From contig JACKLE010000018.1 of assembly GCA_024236075.1 (NCBI GenBank), positions 1-18,406 on the forward strand: 18,406 nt of DNA, written 5' to 3'. The DNA comes from Alphaproteobacteria bacterium. GTDB taxonomy: Bacteria; Pseudomonadota; Alphaproteobacteria; JACAEB01. The notes under the pieces were generated by a model. The model was not told the DNA's origin. It ran no database searches and worked only from the letters and a program-made list of their open reading frames with translations. A program made the position numbers and the translations under genes. This document shows positions 6,361-15,402 of the stretch, in pieces (position 1 is the stretch's first letter; each line of letters starts with the position of its first letter).

Positions 6361-7767
6361 ATGACGACGGTAGAAAGCGCGGTCGAGCGCATTTCGGGAG
6401 TCCTCGGCTCAGGCGGCATCATCCTGGGCGACGAGGTTCACGCCAAGCTTTCGCTCTGGGGCCAGCGCTGGCAGACCGACGCGCCCGCGATGCTCCGCCC
6501 GCGCTCGACCGCGGAGGTCTCGGCGATCCTCAAGATCTGCCACGAGCTCGGCCAGCCCGTCGTCGCCTGCGGCGGCGGCACGGGGCTCGTCGGGGGACAT
6601 TCGACGGGGGCCGGCGAGCTTCTCCTCTCGCTCGAGCTCATGAACAGGATCGAGGAGATCGATCCCCTCAATCGCTACGCCGTCGTCGAGGCGGGGGTGC
6701 CGCTCCAGACCCTCCAGGAGCAGGCGGCGGCGAAGAAGCTCCTCTATCCGCTCGACCTCGGCGCCAGGGGCACGGCGACCGTCGGCGGCAACATCTCGAC
6801 CAATGCGGGCGGCAACCGCGTCATCCGCTACGGCATGACGCGCGACATGGTGCTCGGCCTCGAGGCCGTGACGGCGGACGGATCGGTGATCTCGTCCATG
6901 AACAAGATGATCAAGAACAATGCGGGCTACGACCTCAAGCACCTCTTCATCGGCTCGGAGGGCACGCTCGGCATCGTGACCCGCGCCGTGTTGCGCCTGC
7001 GCGAGGCGCCGTTGAGCCAGATGACGGCCTTCGTCGCCGCGCCGGACTATCCGTCCGTGCTCAAACTGCTCAAGACCATGGACCGCGGGCTCGGCGGGAT
7101 GCTCTCCGCGTTCGAGGCGATGTGGCGCGACTTCTACGAGCTCGTCACGACGTCGCCGGCGAAGAACCGCCCGCCGATAGAGAACATCCATCCCTACTAT
7201 GTGCTCATCGAGGCGATGGGCGGCGACCAGGAGGGCGACCAGGCGCGCTTCGAGGCGATCCTCGGCCAGGCGCTCGAGGACGGCACGATCGCCGACGCGG
7301 TGATCGCGAAGTCCGATGCCGAGCGCGCCGCGATATGGGCGATGCGCGACGATGTCGGCCAGACCGCGCGGCTGCGCCCCATCTTCGCCTTCGACGTCAG
7401 CCTGCCGATCTCGCTGATGGAGGGCTATGTCGCCGAGCTCGAGAAGAGCCTCAAGGGAGCGCATCCGGACGGCAAGCTCGTCATCTTCGGCCATCTCGGC
7501 GACGGCAATGTCCATATCGTCGCGGGGATCGGGCAGGGCGGAGAGGACGCGCGCAAGGTCGTCGAGGACATCGTCTACGGTCCGCTGCGCTCGCGCGGCG
7601 GCTCCGTCTCCGCCGAGCACGGTATCGGCCTCGAGAAGCGCGCCTATCTTGGCTTCTCGCGCTCTCCGGAGGAGATCGCCCTCATGCGGACGATCAAGAA
7701 GGCCATGGACCCGAAGAACATCCTCAATCCAGGCAAGGTCCTTCAGCCGCACGGGACGGCGCACTGA
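6361..7767 (+). CDS. FAD-linked 2-hydroxyacid dehydrogenase (GlcD/D-2HGDH-like)
   Basis: A 468-residue flavoenzyme of the vanillyl-alcohol-oxidase/PCMH superfamily. The N-terminal FAD-binding domain shows CGGGTGLVGGHS (about 75-86) and TVGGNISTNAGGNRVIRYG (about 140-158). The C-terminal cap domain has the metal/substrate motif HLGDGNVH (378-385) and EHGIGLEKR with His420. This set fits D-lactate, glycolate and D-2-hydroxyglutarate dehydrogenases, which pass electrons to quinone, cytochrome or ETF. The exact substrate cannot be read. GGGAGAG about nine bases upstream favours ATG at 6361 over the in-frame GTG at 6352. No GlcE/GlcF partners are adjacent, which argues for a single-subunit enzyme. 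Confidence 0.9.
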   Translation: MTTVESAVERISGVLGSGGIILGDEVHAKLSLWGQRWQTDAPAMLRPRSTAEVSAILKICHELGQPVVACGGGTGLVGGHSTGAGELLLSLELMNRIEEIDPLNRYAVVEAGVPLQTLQEQAAAKKLLYPLDLGARGTATVGGNISTNAGGNRVIRYGMTRDMVLGLEAVTADGSVISSMNKMIKNNAGYDLKHLFIGSEGTLGIVTRAVLRLREAPLSQMTAFVAAPDYPSVLKLLKTMDRGLGGMLSAFEAMWRDFYELVTTSPAKNRPPIENIHPYYVLIEAMGGDQEGDQARFEAILGQALEDGTIADAVIAKSDAERAAIWAMRDDVGQTARLRPIFAFDVSLPISLMEGYVAELEKSLKGAHPDGKLVIFGHLGDGNVHIVAGIGQGGEDARKVVEDIVYGPLRSRGGSVSAEHGIGLEKRAYLGFSRSPEEIALMRTIKKAMDPKNILNPGKVLQPHGTAH

Positions 7768-7794
7768 CGATCGCAAGGGTCCGGGAGAGCCGCC

Positions 7795-8199
7795 ATGCTG
7801 CCGCCGATCTACACCGCCTACATAGCCGGCATACTGATCGTTCTGCAGATCGTCCTGATGGTCCTTGTCGGGACCCAGCGCATCAAGCACCGCGTGGCGC
7901 TCGGAGACGGCGGCGTCGACGGAGTGCTGCGCGCCCAGCGCCGGCACGGCAATCTCGCCGAGAACGCCGCGATCTTCCTCGTCGTGCTCCTGCTCGTCGA
8001 GATGCTGGGGGCCAAGCCCATGACCGTTCTCGTACTCGGCGGGCTCTTCGTGATCGCGCGGCTCGCCCACGCCTATGCGCTCAGCGTGACGTCGGGTCCC
8101 CATCCGCTTCGCGCGATCGGGGCGCTCATGACCGGCGTCCTCTCCGCCGGCACGGGCCTCTATCTCATCTACGAGGCGGCCACCTGGCCGCGAAGGTGA
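7795..8199 (+). CDS. MAPEG-family membrane protein
   Basis: A 134-residue protein with about four membrane helices. It carries the MAPEG motif RxxxNxxE as Arg49-Arg-His-Gly-Asn53-Leu-Ala-Glu56 in the loop before helix 2. MAPEG proteins include microsomal glutathione transferases and related trimeric membrane enzymes that use glutathione; many bacterial members are uncharacterised. GGGAGA about seven bases before the ATG supports the start. It begins 27 bases after the FAD dehydrogenase and probably belongs to the same transcript. It converges with the VWA gene. Confidence 0.88.
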   Translation: MLPPIYTAYIAGILIVLQIVLMVLVGTQRIKHRVALGDGGVDGVLRAQRRHGNLAENAAIFLVVLLLVEMLGAKPMTVLVLGGLFVIARLAHAYALSVTSGPHPLRAIGALMTGVLSAGTGLYLIYEAATWPRR

Positions 8200-8340
8200 G
8201 GCCGTCAGTTTCGGGAAGGCTTTCGGCTTGAACCGTCGTCATTCCGCGGGCTCCGACCGCGGCATCGGCTTACGCCTTTCGCACAACGATGCGCCGTTCC
8301 GGACGGCCCCACGACGAGACGCCGGACCGCAAGCATACGT

Positions 8341-8358
8341 GCCCGGAGCGATCCGGGC
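8341..8358 (-). terminator. Hairpin downstream of the VWA gene
   Basis: Seven-base perfect arms (8341-8347 and 8352-8358; GCCCGGA/TCCGGGC) enclose a four-base loop, ten bases past the VWA stop codon in the 8200-8368 convergent gap. No T-run follows on either strand, so it may be a stem that stabilises message ends or aids factor-dependent termination. I see no gene in the gap. Confidence 0.4.
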
Positions 8359-8368
8359 GGGCGTTGCT

Positions 8369-9544
8369 TCAGCGATTGAGCTCGCGCATCGCTCCGTCGA
8401 GGCCGCCGAGCGTCAGGGGGAACATCCGGTTGCCGATGAGCTGCTGGATGAGAGCGGTCGAGGGCGTGTACTCCCAATGCTTGTCTGGCACGGGATTGAG
8501 CCAGACGGCGCTCTCGTAGATGTCGAAGACGCGCTGGAGCCACAAGGCCCCCGGCTCCTCGTTCCAGTGCTCGACCGAGCCGCCGGGATAGGTGAGCTCG
8601 TAGGGGCTCATCGTCGCGTCGCCCACGAAGATCACCTTGTAGTCGGACGGATAGGTGTGCAGCACCTGCCAGGTCGGGATGCGCTCGGCGTGGCGGCGGC
8701 GATTGTCCTGCCAGACGAACTCGTAAAGGCAATTGTGGAAGTAGTAGTACTCCATGTGCTTGAACTCGGTCCGCGCGGCGGAGAATAGCTCCTCGCACAG
8801 ACGGACATAGGCGTCCATCGAGCCGCCGGCGTCGAAGAAGATCAGCACCTTGATCGTGTTGTGGCGCTCGGGGCGCAGCTTGATGTCGAGATAGCCCTTG
8901 TGCGCGGTCTCGCGGATCGTGTCGTCGAGGTCGAGCTCGGTCTCGGCCCCCTCGCGCGCGAAGCGGCGCAGGCGGCGCAGCGCGATCTTGATGTTCCGCG
9001 TGCCGATCTCGACCGAGTCGTCGAGGTTCTTGTACTCCCGCTTGTCCCAGACCTTCACCGCCTTGCCGTGGCGCGACTTGTCCTGGCCGATGCGCACGCC
9101 CTCCGGATTGAAGCCCTGCGCGCCGAAGGGCGAGGTGCCGGCAGTGCCGATCCACTTATTGCCGCCCTCATGGCGCTTCTTCTGCTCCTCGAGGCGCTTC
9201 TTCAGCGTCTCCATGAGCTTCTCGAAGCCGCCCATGGCCTCGATCTGGCGCTTCTCCTCCTCGGTGAGGAATTTCTCCGTGAGCGCCCGCAGCCATTCCT
9301 CCGGCACCTCGGCGGCGAGGATCTCGTCGACATATTCGAGGCCCCGAAAGACATGGGCGAAGACCTGGTCGAAGCGGTCGAGATTGCGCTCGTCCTTCAC
9401 GAGGGCCGTGCGCGAGAGATAGTAGAAATCGTCGATCGACATGCCGGCGAGGCCGGCATCGATCGCCTCGAGGAAGCCGAGATGCTCCTTGATCGTGACC
9501 GGGATCTTCGCCCGCCGCAGCTCGTCGAAGAAGTTCAGGAACAT
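8369..9544 (-). CDS. CoxE-like von Willebrand factor A domain protein
   Basis: A 391-residue soluble protein of the CoxE-like VWA family. The N-terminal part (about 1-110) is helical. A Lys/Glu-rich stretch follows (about 105-135), then a VWA domain from about 230. The metal-site segment reads IFFDAGGSMDAY with Asp238, i.e. D-x-G-G-S instead of the classical D-x-S-x-S; FVGDATMSPYEL is the later metal-site loop. Proteins of this type pair with MoxR AAA+ ATPases as chaperones that insert metals or remodel client enzymes, as for CoxD/CoxE in CO dehydrogenase maturation. Here no CO dehydrogenase is present. It follows the MoxR gene with a gap of 14 bases, as an operon. The same frame stays open far upstream, but that part is antisense noise over moxR. 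Confidence 0.87.
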   Translation of the reverse strand: MFLNFFDELRRAKIPVTIKEHLGFLEAIDAGLAGMSIDDFYYLSRTALVKDERNLDRFDQVFAHVFRGLEYVDEILAAEVPEEWLRALTEKFLTEEEKRQIEAMGGFEKLMETLKKRLEEQKKRHEGGNKWIGTAGTSPFGAQGFNPEGVRIGQDKSRHGKAVKVWDKREYKNLDDSVEIGTRNIKIALRRLRRFAREGAETELDLDDTIRETAHKGYLDIKLRPERHNTIKVLIFFDAGGSMDAYVRLCEELFSAARTEFKHMEYYYFHNCLYEFVWQDNRRRHAERIPTWQVLHTYPSDYKVIFVGDATMSPYELTYPGGSVEHWNEEPGALWLQRVFDIYESAVWLNPVPDKHWEYTPSTALIQQLIGNRMFPLTLGGLDGAMRELNR

Positions 9545-9558
9545 GTCCGTCTCCGGCC

Positions 9559-10410
<852 letters not shown>

Positions 10411-10459
10411 CAGGTCGCGCTCCGGTGCCAAGCTTCTGGAATATTTCCCCAATCGGCAC

Positions 10460-10487
10460 CCTAAAGGCGCCGTCCCGGCCAAGGCAA
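10460..10487 (-). promoter_or_regulatory. Candidate promoter of the moxR-VWA operon
   Basis: On the minus strand TTGCCT (10482-10487) and TTTAGG (10460-10465) are spaced by 16 bases. This would give a leader of about 40 bases before the ATP-ase start. Hexamer matches are moderate. Confidence 0.35.
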
Positions 10488-10628
10488 GCGGCGCCCGTCG
10501 CCCCGCGCAGGGCGGCGCCTCGTCCCTTGCAGCCCACGAAAGCGGCATGCGCGGCGCCCCATTGATGAAATCTCGCGCAGCCATATCGCCATGCCGCTTC
10601 GTTGGGCAAAAAAACGTCCCCGCTCGCC

Positions 10629-10659
10629 TTGACAGTGTGTGTCCCCGGGGGTGCACACT
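10629..10659 (+). promoter_or_regulatory. Promoter with embedded palindrome before the ATP-grasp operon
   Basis: A perfect TTGACA (10629-10634) is followed after 17 bases by TGCACA (10652-10657), a moderate -10 match. A 26-base imperfect palindrome (10634-10659; outer arms AGTGTG and CACACT, core CCCCGGGG; ten of thirteen positions paired) covers the spacer and the -10. That is the usual position for a repressor or a MerR-type activator. The start codon at 10707 would lie about 43 bases after the transcription start. The rest of the 10411-10706 gap shows no gene. Confidence 0.45.
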
Positions 10660-10706
10660 TGGACCGTGCCGGGGCATTTTCCGGGGCACCGAACTGCGGA
10701 AGGTTC

Positions 10707-12242
10707 ATGAGCGAGTCCAAGCGCGCGAGCGAAGACGGCGATCCCTCGAAGGCTGGTGCGGAGAGCAATGTCGAGCCGTTTCCGGCCCGCTCCGGGCCCT
10801 GGGCCGAGGGCCTCTTCGCGCGCTACTCGTTCGGGCGGGCGGTCGACGAGATGTTCGAGCGTCCCGGCGTGCCCCTGCCGCATGCCTCGGCCCTCTATGC
10901 GCGCCTCGCCGAGCTGAGCTCCGACGAGCTCGCCCGCCGTCAGGCGCAGGTCGAGCACGCCTTCCTCACCCAGGGCATCACCTTCACCGTCTATGGCGAG
11001 GGCCAGGAGACGGAGCGCATCTTTCCGACCGATCTCGTGCCGCGCCTCATCACCGCCGCGGACTGGGACCGGCTCGAGCGCGGCCTCACGCAGCGCATCG
11101 CGGCGCTGAACCTCTTCCTCGGCGACATCTACGGCGAGGGCAAGGTGCTGCGGGACGGCATCGTGCCCGCCGACCTCATTCTCGGCTCGAAGAACTATCT
11201 GAGGGCCATGCGCGGCCTCAAGGTGCCGCACGGGACCTATGTCTCGATCTGCGGCTCGGACCTCGTGCGCTGCGAGGACGGGAACTTCGCCGTGCTCGAG
11301 GACAATCTGCGGGTACCGTCGGGCGTTTCCTACATGCTCGCGAACCGGGCGGTCGTGAAGCGCGCGTTTCCGAATATCTTCCGTGAGCTGAACGTGCGGC
11401 CCATCGACCATTACGGCCGCGCGCTGCTCGCGACCTTGCGCGCGATGGCGCCGCCTCGCGCCGAGCGCCCGCGCATCGCGCTCCTGACGCCCGGCGTCTT
11501 CAACTCGGCCTATTTCGAGCACGCCTTCCTCGCGCGCCAGATGGGCATCGAGCTCGTCGAGGGGCGCGACCTCGCCGTGCATGACAACGTGCTCTACATG
11601 CGCACGACCTCGGGCCTCGCGCGGGTCGACGTGATCTACCGGCGCATCGACGACGACTTCATCGACCCGTTGCGCTTCCGGCGCGACAGCATGCTCGGCG
11701 TGCCCGGCATCGTGAACGCCTACCGCGCCGGGAACGTCACCATCGCCAACGCCCTCGGCACCGGGGTCGCGGACGACAAGGCGGTCTATGCCTTCGTGCC
11801 CGCGCTCATCAAATATTATCTCGGCGAAGAGGCGATCATCCCCAATGTCGAGACCTATCTCTGCCGGCGGCCCGCCGAGCGGGACTATGTTCTCGCCAAT
11901 CTCGACAAGCTCGTGGTGAAGGCGGTCGGGGAGAGCGGCGGCTACGGCATGCTGGTCGGGCCGCATGCCACCAAGGCGCAGCGCGAGGAGTTCCACGCCC
12001 GCGTCAGCGCCCATCCCGACAGCTACATCGCCCAGCCGACGCTCGCGCTCTCGACCGCGCCGTGCTTCGTGGAGGACGGGATCGAGCCGCGCCATGTCGA
12101 TCTGCGGCCCTTCATCCTCACGGGGCGCGAGACGGTGATCGTCCCCGGCGGCCTCACCCGCGTGGCCCTGCGACGCGGCAGCCTCGTCGTCAATTCGAGC
12201 CAGGGCGGCGGCTCGAAGGACACCTGGGTCCTCGGGACCTGA
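10707..12242 (+). CDS. Circularly permuted ATP-grasp enzyme
   Basis: A 511-residue protein of the circularly permuted ATP-grasp family (formerly DUF404/DUF407). Hallmarks seen are EDNLRVPSGVSYML (about 198-211), the segment beginning DDKAVYAFVPALIKYYLG at residue 356, the nucleotide-binding VVKAVGESGGYGM with Lys405, RHVDLRPFIL, and the terminal SSQGGGSKDTWVL. ATP-grasp enzymes ligate a carboxylate to an amine or thiol through an acyl-phosphate. In this gene set the substrate is unknown; peptide or amide synthesis was proposed from comparative genomics. ATG at 10707 follows GGAAGG. The alpha-E gene starts one base after its stop, which implies translational coupling. Confidence 0.92.
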   Translation: MSESKRASEDGDPSKAGAESNVEPFPARSGPWAEGLFARYSFGRAVDEMFERPGVPLPHASALYARLAELSSDELARRQAQVEHAFLTQGITFTVYGEGQETERIFPTDLVPRLITAADWDRLERGLTQRIAALNLFLGDIYGEGKVLRDGIVPADLILGSKNYLRAMRGLKVPHGTYVSICGSDLVRCEDGNFAVLEDNLRVPSGVSYMLANRAVVKRAFPNIFRELNVRPIDHYGRALLATLRAMAPPRAERPRIALLTPGVFNSAYFEHAFLARQMGIELVEGRDLAVHDNVLYMRTTSGLARVDVIYRRIDDDFIDPLRFRRDSMLGVPGIVNAYRAGNVTIANALGTGVADDKAVYAFVPALIKYYLGEEAIIPNVETYLCRRPAERDYVLANLDKLVVKAVGESGGYGMLVGPHATKAQREEFHARVSAHPDSYIAQPTLALSTAPCFVEDGIEPRHVDLRPFILTGRETVIVPGGLTRVALRRGSLVVNSSQGGGSKDTWVLGT

Positions 12243-12243
12243 C

Positions 12244-13188
12244 ATGCTTTCGCGCGTCGCCGACAGCCTCTACTGGATGAGCCGCTATTTGGAGCGGACC
12301 GAGCAGGGCGCGCGCGTCCTAGGGGCGCGCTTCGACGCGATCCTGGAGGAGAGCCCCACCGCCGCGGCGCGCGGCTGGGCCCGCCTCACCGCGGCGCTCG
12401 GCGTCGATCCGCCGGCGGAGGAGGACGAGCCGCAGACGGCCTTCGCGCGCCGCCTCACCTTCGACCGGCTCGATCCGGGTGCGATCCTCGGCCAGATCCG
12501 GATGGCGCGCGAGAACGCCCGTCAGGTGCGCGAGGAGATCGGCGCCGATCTGTGGGTGCATCTCAACCGTCTCTACCTCGAGCTCGTCGAGCCGGAGACG
12601 GAGGCGCTTTGGCAGGCGGAGCCCGTCACCGTATACGGCCGCATCGTCGACGGCATACGCCTCGTGCGGGGGGTGGCCGACGCCACGATGCATCACGGCG
12701 AGGGCTGGCATTTTCTGGGGCTCGGGCAATATCTGGAGCGCACGCTGCAGACCATCGGCCTCATCGACTCCTTCTTCGACTGGCCGCAGACCGGCGAGCT
12801 GGGCGAGGGCGACCTCATCCTGCTCCTGCGTAGCGCCGGCGCCATAGAGGCCTATAACCGTGTGTACACGGCGCAATACATGCCCGGCGTCGTTGCGGGC
12901 TACCTCCTCTTCGACAGAGGCTTCCCGCGCTCGGTGCGCTTCTCCGTCGAGCGCCTCAACGGCGAGATCGCGGCCATCGCGGGCCAGGAGCACGGGCGCA
13001 CGCGGGGGCCGGCGGGCCGCATGGCCCAGCGCATCCTGGCCGAGATCGACTTCAATGCCGCGGACTCGCTCGACGGCACGCGACTGCACCCCCTGCTGCA
13101 GGAGGTGCGCGTGGCGCTCGGCGAGATCCATGCCGCCATCATCGCGACACACGTGGCCTATACCGTCGAAGCGGCGATAGCGGGCTAG
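12244..13188 (+). CDS. Alpha-E domain protein (DUF403)
   Basis: A 314-residue, almost wholly helical protein. The N-terminus MLSRVADSLYWMSRYLERTE is the signature opening of the alpha-E family, and a second similar motif, HFLGLGQYLERTLQTI, recurs near residues 157-172. Alpha-E proteins nearly always accompany circularly permuted ATP-grasp enzymes, separately or fused, and are thought to be a partner or substrate-handling subunit; no reaction has been assigned. It starts one base after the ATP-grasp stop without its own strong ribosome site. The transglutaminase-like gene follows after 65 bases. Confidence 0.92.
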   Translation: MLSRVADSLYWMSRYLERTEQGARVLGARFDAILEESPTAAARGWARLTAALGVDPPAEEDEPQTAFARRLTFDRLDPGAILGQIRMARENARQVREEIGADLWVHLNRLYLELVEPETEALWQAEPVTVYGRIVDGIRLVRGVADATMHHGEGWHFLGLGQYLERTLQTIGLIDSFFDWPQTGELGEGDLILLLRSAGAIEAYNRVYTAQYMPGVVAGYLLFDRGFPRSVRFSVERLNGEIAAIAGQEHGRTRGPAGRMAQRILAEIDFNAADSLDGTRLHPLLQEVRVALGEIHAAIIATHVAYTVEAAIAG

Positions 13189-13253
13189 CGCGATGATCCC
13201 CATGGTCCGCAGTCCGCCGATTTCGCAATAGGGACGCCAGAGCCGGAGTGCCG

Positions 13254-14225
13254 ATGCATTATTCCGTTCACCACGTCACGCGGTTCCGCTATTCGGCGCC
13301 CATTCGCGAAAGCCTCGTGGAGACGCGGCTGCGGCCGCAGGCCGACGAGCTGCAGCGCCTCAACGGCTTTCACCTGACGACGCATCCGCGCGCCCAGCTC
13401 TTCACCTATGCCGACGATTTCGGCAATACGGTCTATCATTTCGATATTCCGGGCGAGCATCAGGAGCTGACGATCGACGCGAGCTCGAAGGTCGACGTCG
13501 ACCGCCCGCCGACGCTTCCCGAGGCGCTCGCTCCCGACGCATGGGAGGCGCTGCGTTCGGATGCGACGAAGGCCCAGCATTTCGAGCTCCTCTGCCCGAG
13601 CACGATCGCGAAGGACGGCGAGGCGCTCGAGGCGTTCCTCAAGGAGACGGGTCTCGAGCCGCACGCATGTCCGCTCGCGACCGTCCGTGACCTGAACGAA
13701 ACGCTCTACCGCAGCTTCACCTACGAAAGCGGAACGACGCGCGTGGATTCGCCGATCGAGGTCGCTATCGCGTCGCGCAAGGGCGTCTGTCAGGACTTCG
13801 CGCACGTCATGATCGCGATTCTGCGCGACTGGGGCATTCCGGCGCGCTACGTCTCCGGCTATGTCTGCCACCGGCCCGACGCGATCCTCGACCGCTCCGC
13901 GCCGGATCAGAGCCATGCCTGGGTCGAGGCGTTCCTGCCCGGCATCGGCTGGGTCGGCTTCGATCCGACCAATGACTGCCTCGCCGAGGAGCGCCATATC
14001 CGTATCGCCTATGGGCGCGACTATGCGGACGCGCCGCCGACGCGCGGCGTCTTCAAGGGCGATGCGCAAAGCGAGCTGGCCGTCGCCGTCACCGTGACGC
14101 CGAGCGAGGCGCCGCGGCTCGCAACGCCGTTCCTGCGCGTCCTCAGCGCCGCGAAGGTCGCCGAGGCCGCCTCGCCCGTGACCGCGCGGCTGCGCAGCCA
14201 AAGCGCGCAGCAGCAACAGCAATAG
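13254..14225 (+). CDS. Transglutaminase-like cysteine protease
   Basis: A 323-residue protein. The N-terminal beta-rich domain starts with HYSVHHVTRFRYS, the usual opening of this family. The transglutaminase-like core carries the catalytic triad: Cys179 in GVCQDFAH, His221 in SHAWVEAF and Asp237 in FDPTND. No signal peptide is visible, so a cytoplasmic role is likely. The fold hydrolyses or forms amide bonds, and in this gene set it is proposed to process the product of the ATP-grasp enzyme. ATG at 13254 follows GGAG by five bases; GTG at 13248 is less likely. The C-terminus ends in a run of five glutamines. It converges with the alpha/alpha-toroid gene. Confidence 0.9.
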   Translation: MHYSVHHVTRFRYSAPIRESLVETRLRPQADELQRLNGFHLTTHPRAQLFTYADDFGNTVYHFDIPGEHQELTIDASSKVDVDRPPTLPEALAPDAWEALRSDATKAQHFELLCPSTIAKDGEALEAFLKETGLEPHACPLATVRDLNETLYRSFTYESGTTRVDSPIEVAIASRKGVCQDFAHVMIAILRDWGIPARYVSGYVCHRPDAILDRSAPDQSHAWVEAFLPGIGWVGFDPTNDCLAEERHIRIAYGRDYADAPPTRGVFKGDAQSELAVAVTVTPSEAPRLATPFLRVLSAAKVAEAASPVTARLRSQSAQQQQQ

Positions 14226-14283
14226 GCGCCGGCCCCGCCGCGCCGGGCCGTTCGCTCGGCTCGAATGGGGGAGTCGGGGCGCC

Positions 14284-15402
14284 CTAGGGCTCGCGGGCCC
14301 GCGCGGGCTGGCGGCGGAGGGACACGTCCCGCTCGAACGGCTCGAGCGCGACGGCCGTGAAGAGATCCGCGGCGCCCGTCGCTCCGGTCAGCGCGTCCGC
14401 GGCGAGCAGCACGGCACCGGCCGTCCAGGCGGGCTTCTCCTGCGGCCAGGGAACATCCTCCGCATACTGATATCCCATCCAGTAGGAACCGTCGCCGTCG
14501 CGCCATTGCTGGACGGCGGCGAAAAGATCGCGTGCGCCGGTCCGCTCGCCGACATTGAGGAGGGCCAGCACGAGCTCGCAGGTCTCGGCGATCGTCACCC
14601 AGGGCTGGCCCGCGACGCAGCGGCAGCCTTTCTCCGGCTCGACGAATTCGCGCCAGCGCGCCGCGAGGCGCGCGCGCGCGCCCGCGCCCCGTATCGCGCC
14701 CGCCAGGACGGGGTAGTACCAGTCCATCGAGAAGCCGTCCTTCTTCGCCCATTGGCGGTCGAAGCGGTGCGGCTTCGACGCGAGCGCTTCGCCGAGGCGG
14801 AAGCGGGCCTCGTCCCAGCCGGGGGCGGGCTCCCCCAGCGCGCGTGCGAGAAGGATCGCGCATTCGAGGCTCTTGTAGATGGACGAGGAGCCGGTGACGA
14901 GCGCGTCCTCCTCCGGTGTATGGGGGTCGCGTGCCGCCCAGCGCACGTCGCCCTCCTCGTGCTGGTGCGAGAGGACGAACGTCACGGCGCTCGCGACGCA
15001 GGGCCAGAGCTCCCGCGCAAAGGCGATATCGTCAGTAGCCAGATAGTAATGCCATATGCCGGTCGCGACATAGGCGCAGAAATTCGTGTCGCGGATCTTC
15101 GGCAGGGGCGCGGCAAAGACGTAGCGCGCGCCGTCCATCGGCAGCGAGGAGCCATACTCGGCAAGCCAGGATCCGTCGGCGGCCTGCGTCTCCGCGAGAT
15201 GGCGGTAGGCGCGCCGCGCCGCTTCGAGCTCTCCGGCGACGACGAGGCCCATGGCGGCCTCGACATGGTTCCACGGGTCGAAGACGCCGACGTCGAACCA
15301 GGGAATGGCGCCGTCGGCACGCTGCAATTCGCGAATTCGCGCGACCGCGCCCTTGAAGAATCCGCGACGAATGGCGTCCGTGGTCAGATAAAGGCTCGTC
15401 AC
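14284..15402 (-). CDS. Alpha/alpha-toroid protein of prenyltransferase/glycosidase-like fold
   Basis: A 372-residue protein rich in aromatic and Gly-Ser motifs repeated at intervals: DGAIPWFDVGVFDPWNHVEA, DGSWLAEYG, FSMDWYYPVLAG and DGDGSYWMGYQY. This spacing suggests an alpha/alpha toroid, as in squalene-cyclase/prenyltransferase repeats or six-hairpin glycosidases. I see no DxDD cyclase motif, so the common 'prenyltransferase' label should be treated as fold-level only. The start is GTG at 15402, which overlaps the methyltransferase stop as GTGA and has GGAGG about seven bases upstream. It is the third gene of a tightly coupled glycosyltransferase-methyltransferase operon, so a role in making or trimming a glycan or lipid-linked sugar is inferred. 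Confidence 0.72.
   Translation of the reverse strand: MTSLYLTTDAIRRGFFKGAVARIRELQRADGAIPWFDVGVFDPWNHVEAAMGLVVAGELEAARRAYRHLAETQAADGSWLAEYGSSLPMDGARYVFAAPLPKIRDTNFCAYVATGIWHYYLATDDIAFARELWPCVASAVTFVLSHQHEEGDVRWAARDPHTPEEDALVTGSSSIYKSLECAILLARALGEPAPGWDEARFRLGEALASKPHRFDRQWAKKDGFSMDWYYPVLAGAIRGAGARARLAARWREFVEPEKGCRCVAGQPWVTIAETCELVLALLNVGERTGARDLFAAVQQWRDGDGSYWMGYQYAEDVPWPQEKPAWTAGAVLLAADALTGATGAADLFTAVALEPFERDVSLRRQPARAREP

Noticed and set aside
6409..8103. Minus-strand open frame of 564 codons over the FAD dehydrogenase and MAPEG genes
   Set aside because: The plus-strand genes have full-length family motifs; this frame has biased His/Arg/Asp composition typical of antisense in GC-rich DNA.
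6126..8231. Plus-strand 701-codon frame
   Set aside because: A shifted frame over the methyltransferase and FAD dehydrogenase, Arg-rich and without domain signatures.
10461..12245. Minus-strand 594-codon frame opposite the ATP-grasp gene
   Set aside because: It is antisense to a clear ATP-grasp enzyme and has no recognisable fold.
14202..14225. Glutamine run at the transglutaminase C-terminus as a frameshift or assembly error
   Set aside because: The frame is intact with a proper stop, and a short low-complexity tail after the domain is harmless and common.
14226..14283. GC-rich inverted repeat (CGGCCC...GGGCCG) as a bidirectional terminator
   Set aside because: The stem is short, the sequence is so GC-rich that such pairs are expected, and no T-run follows on either strand.
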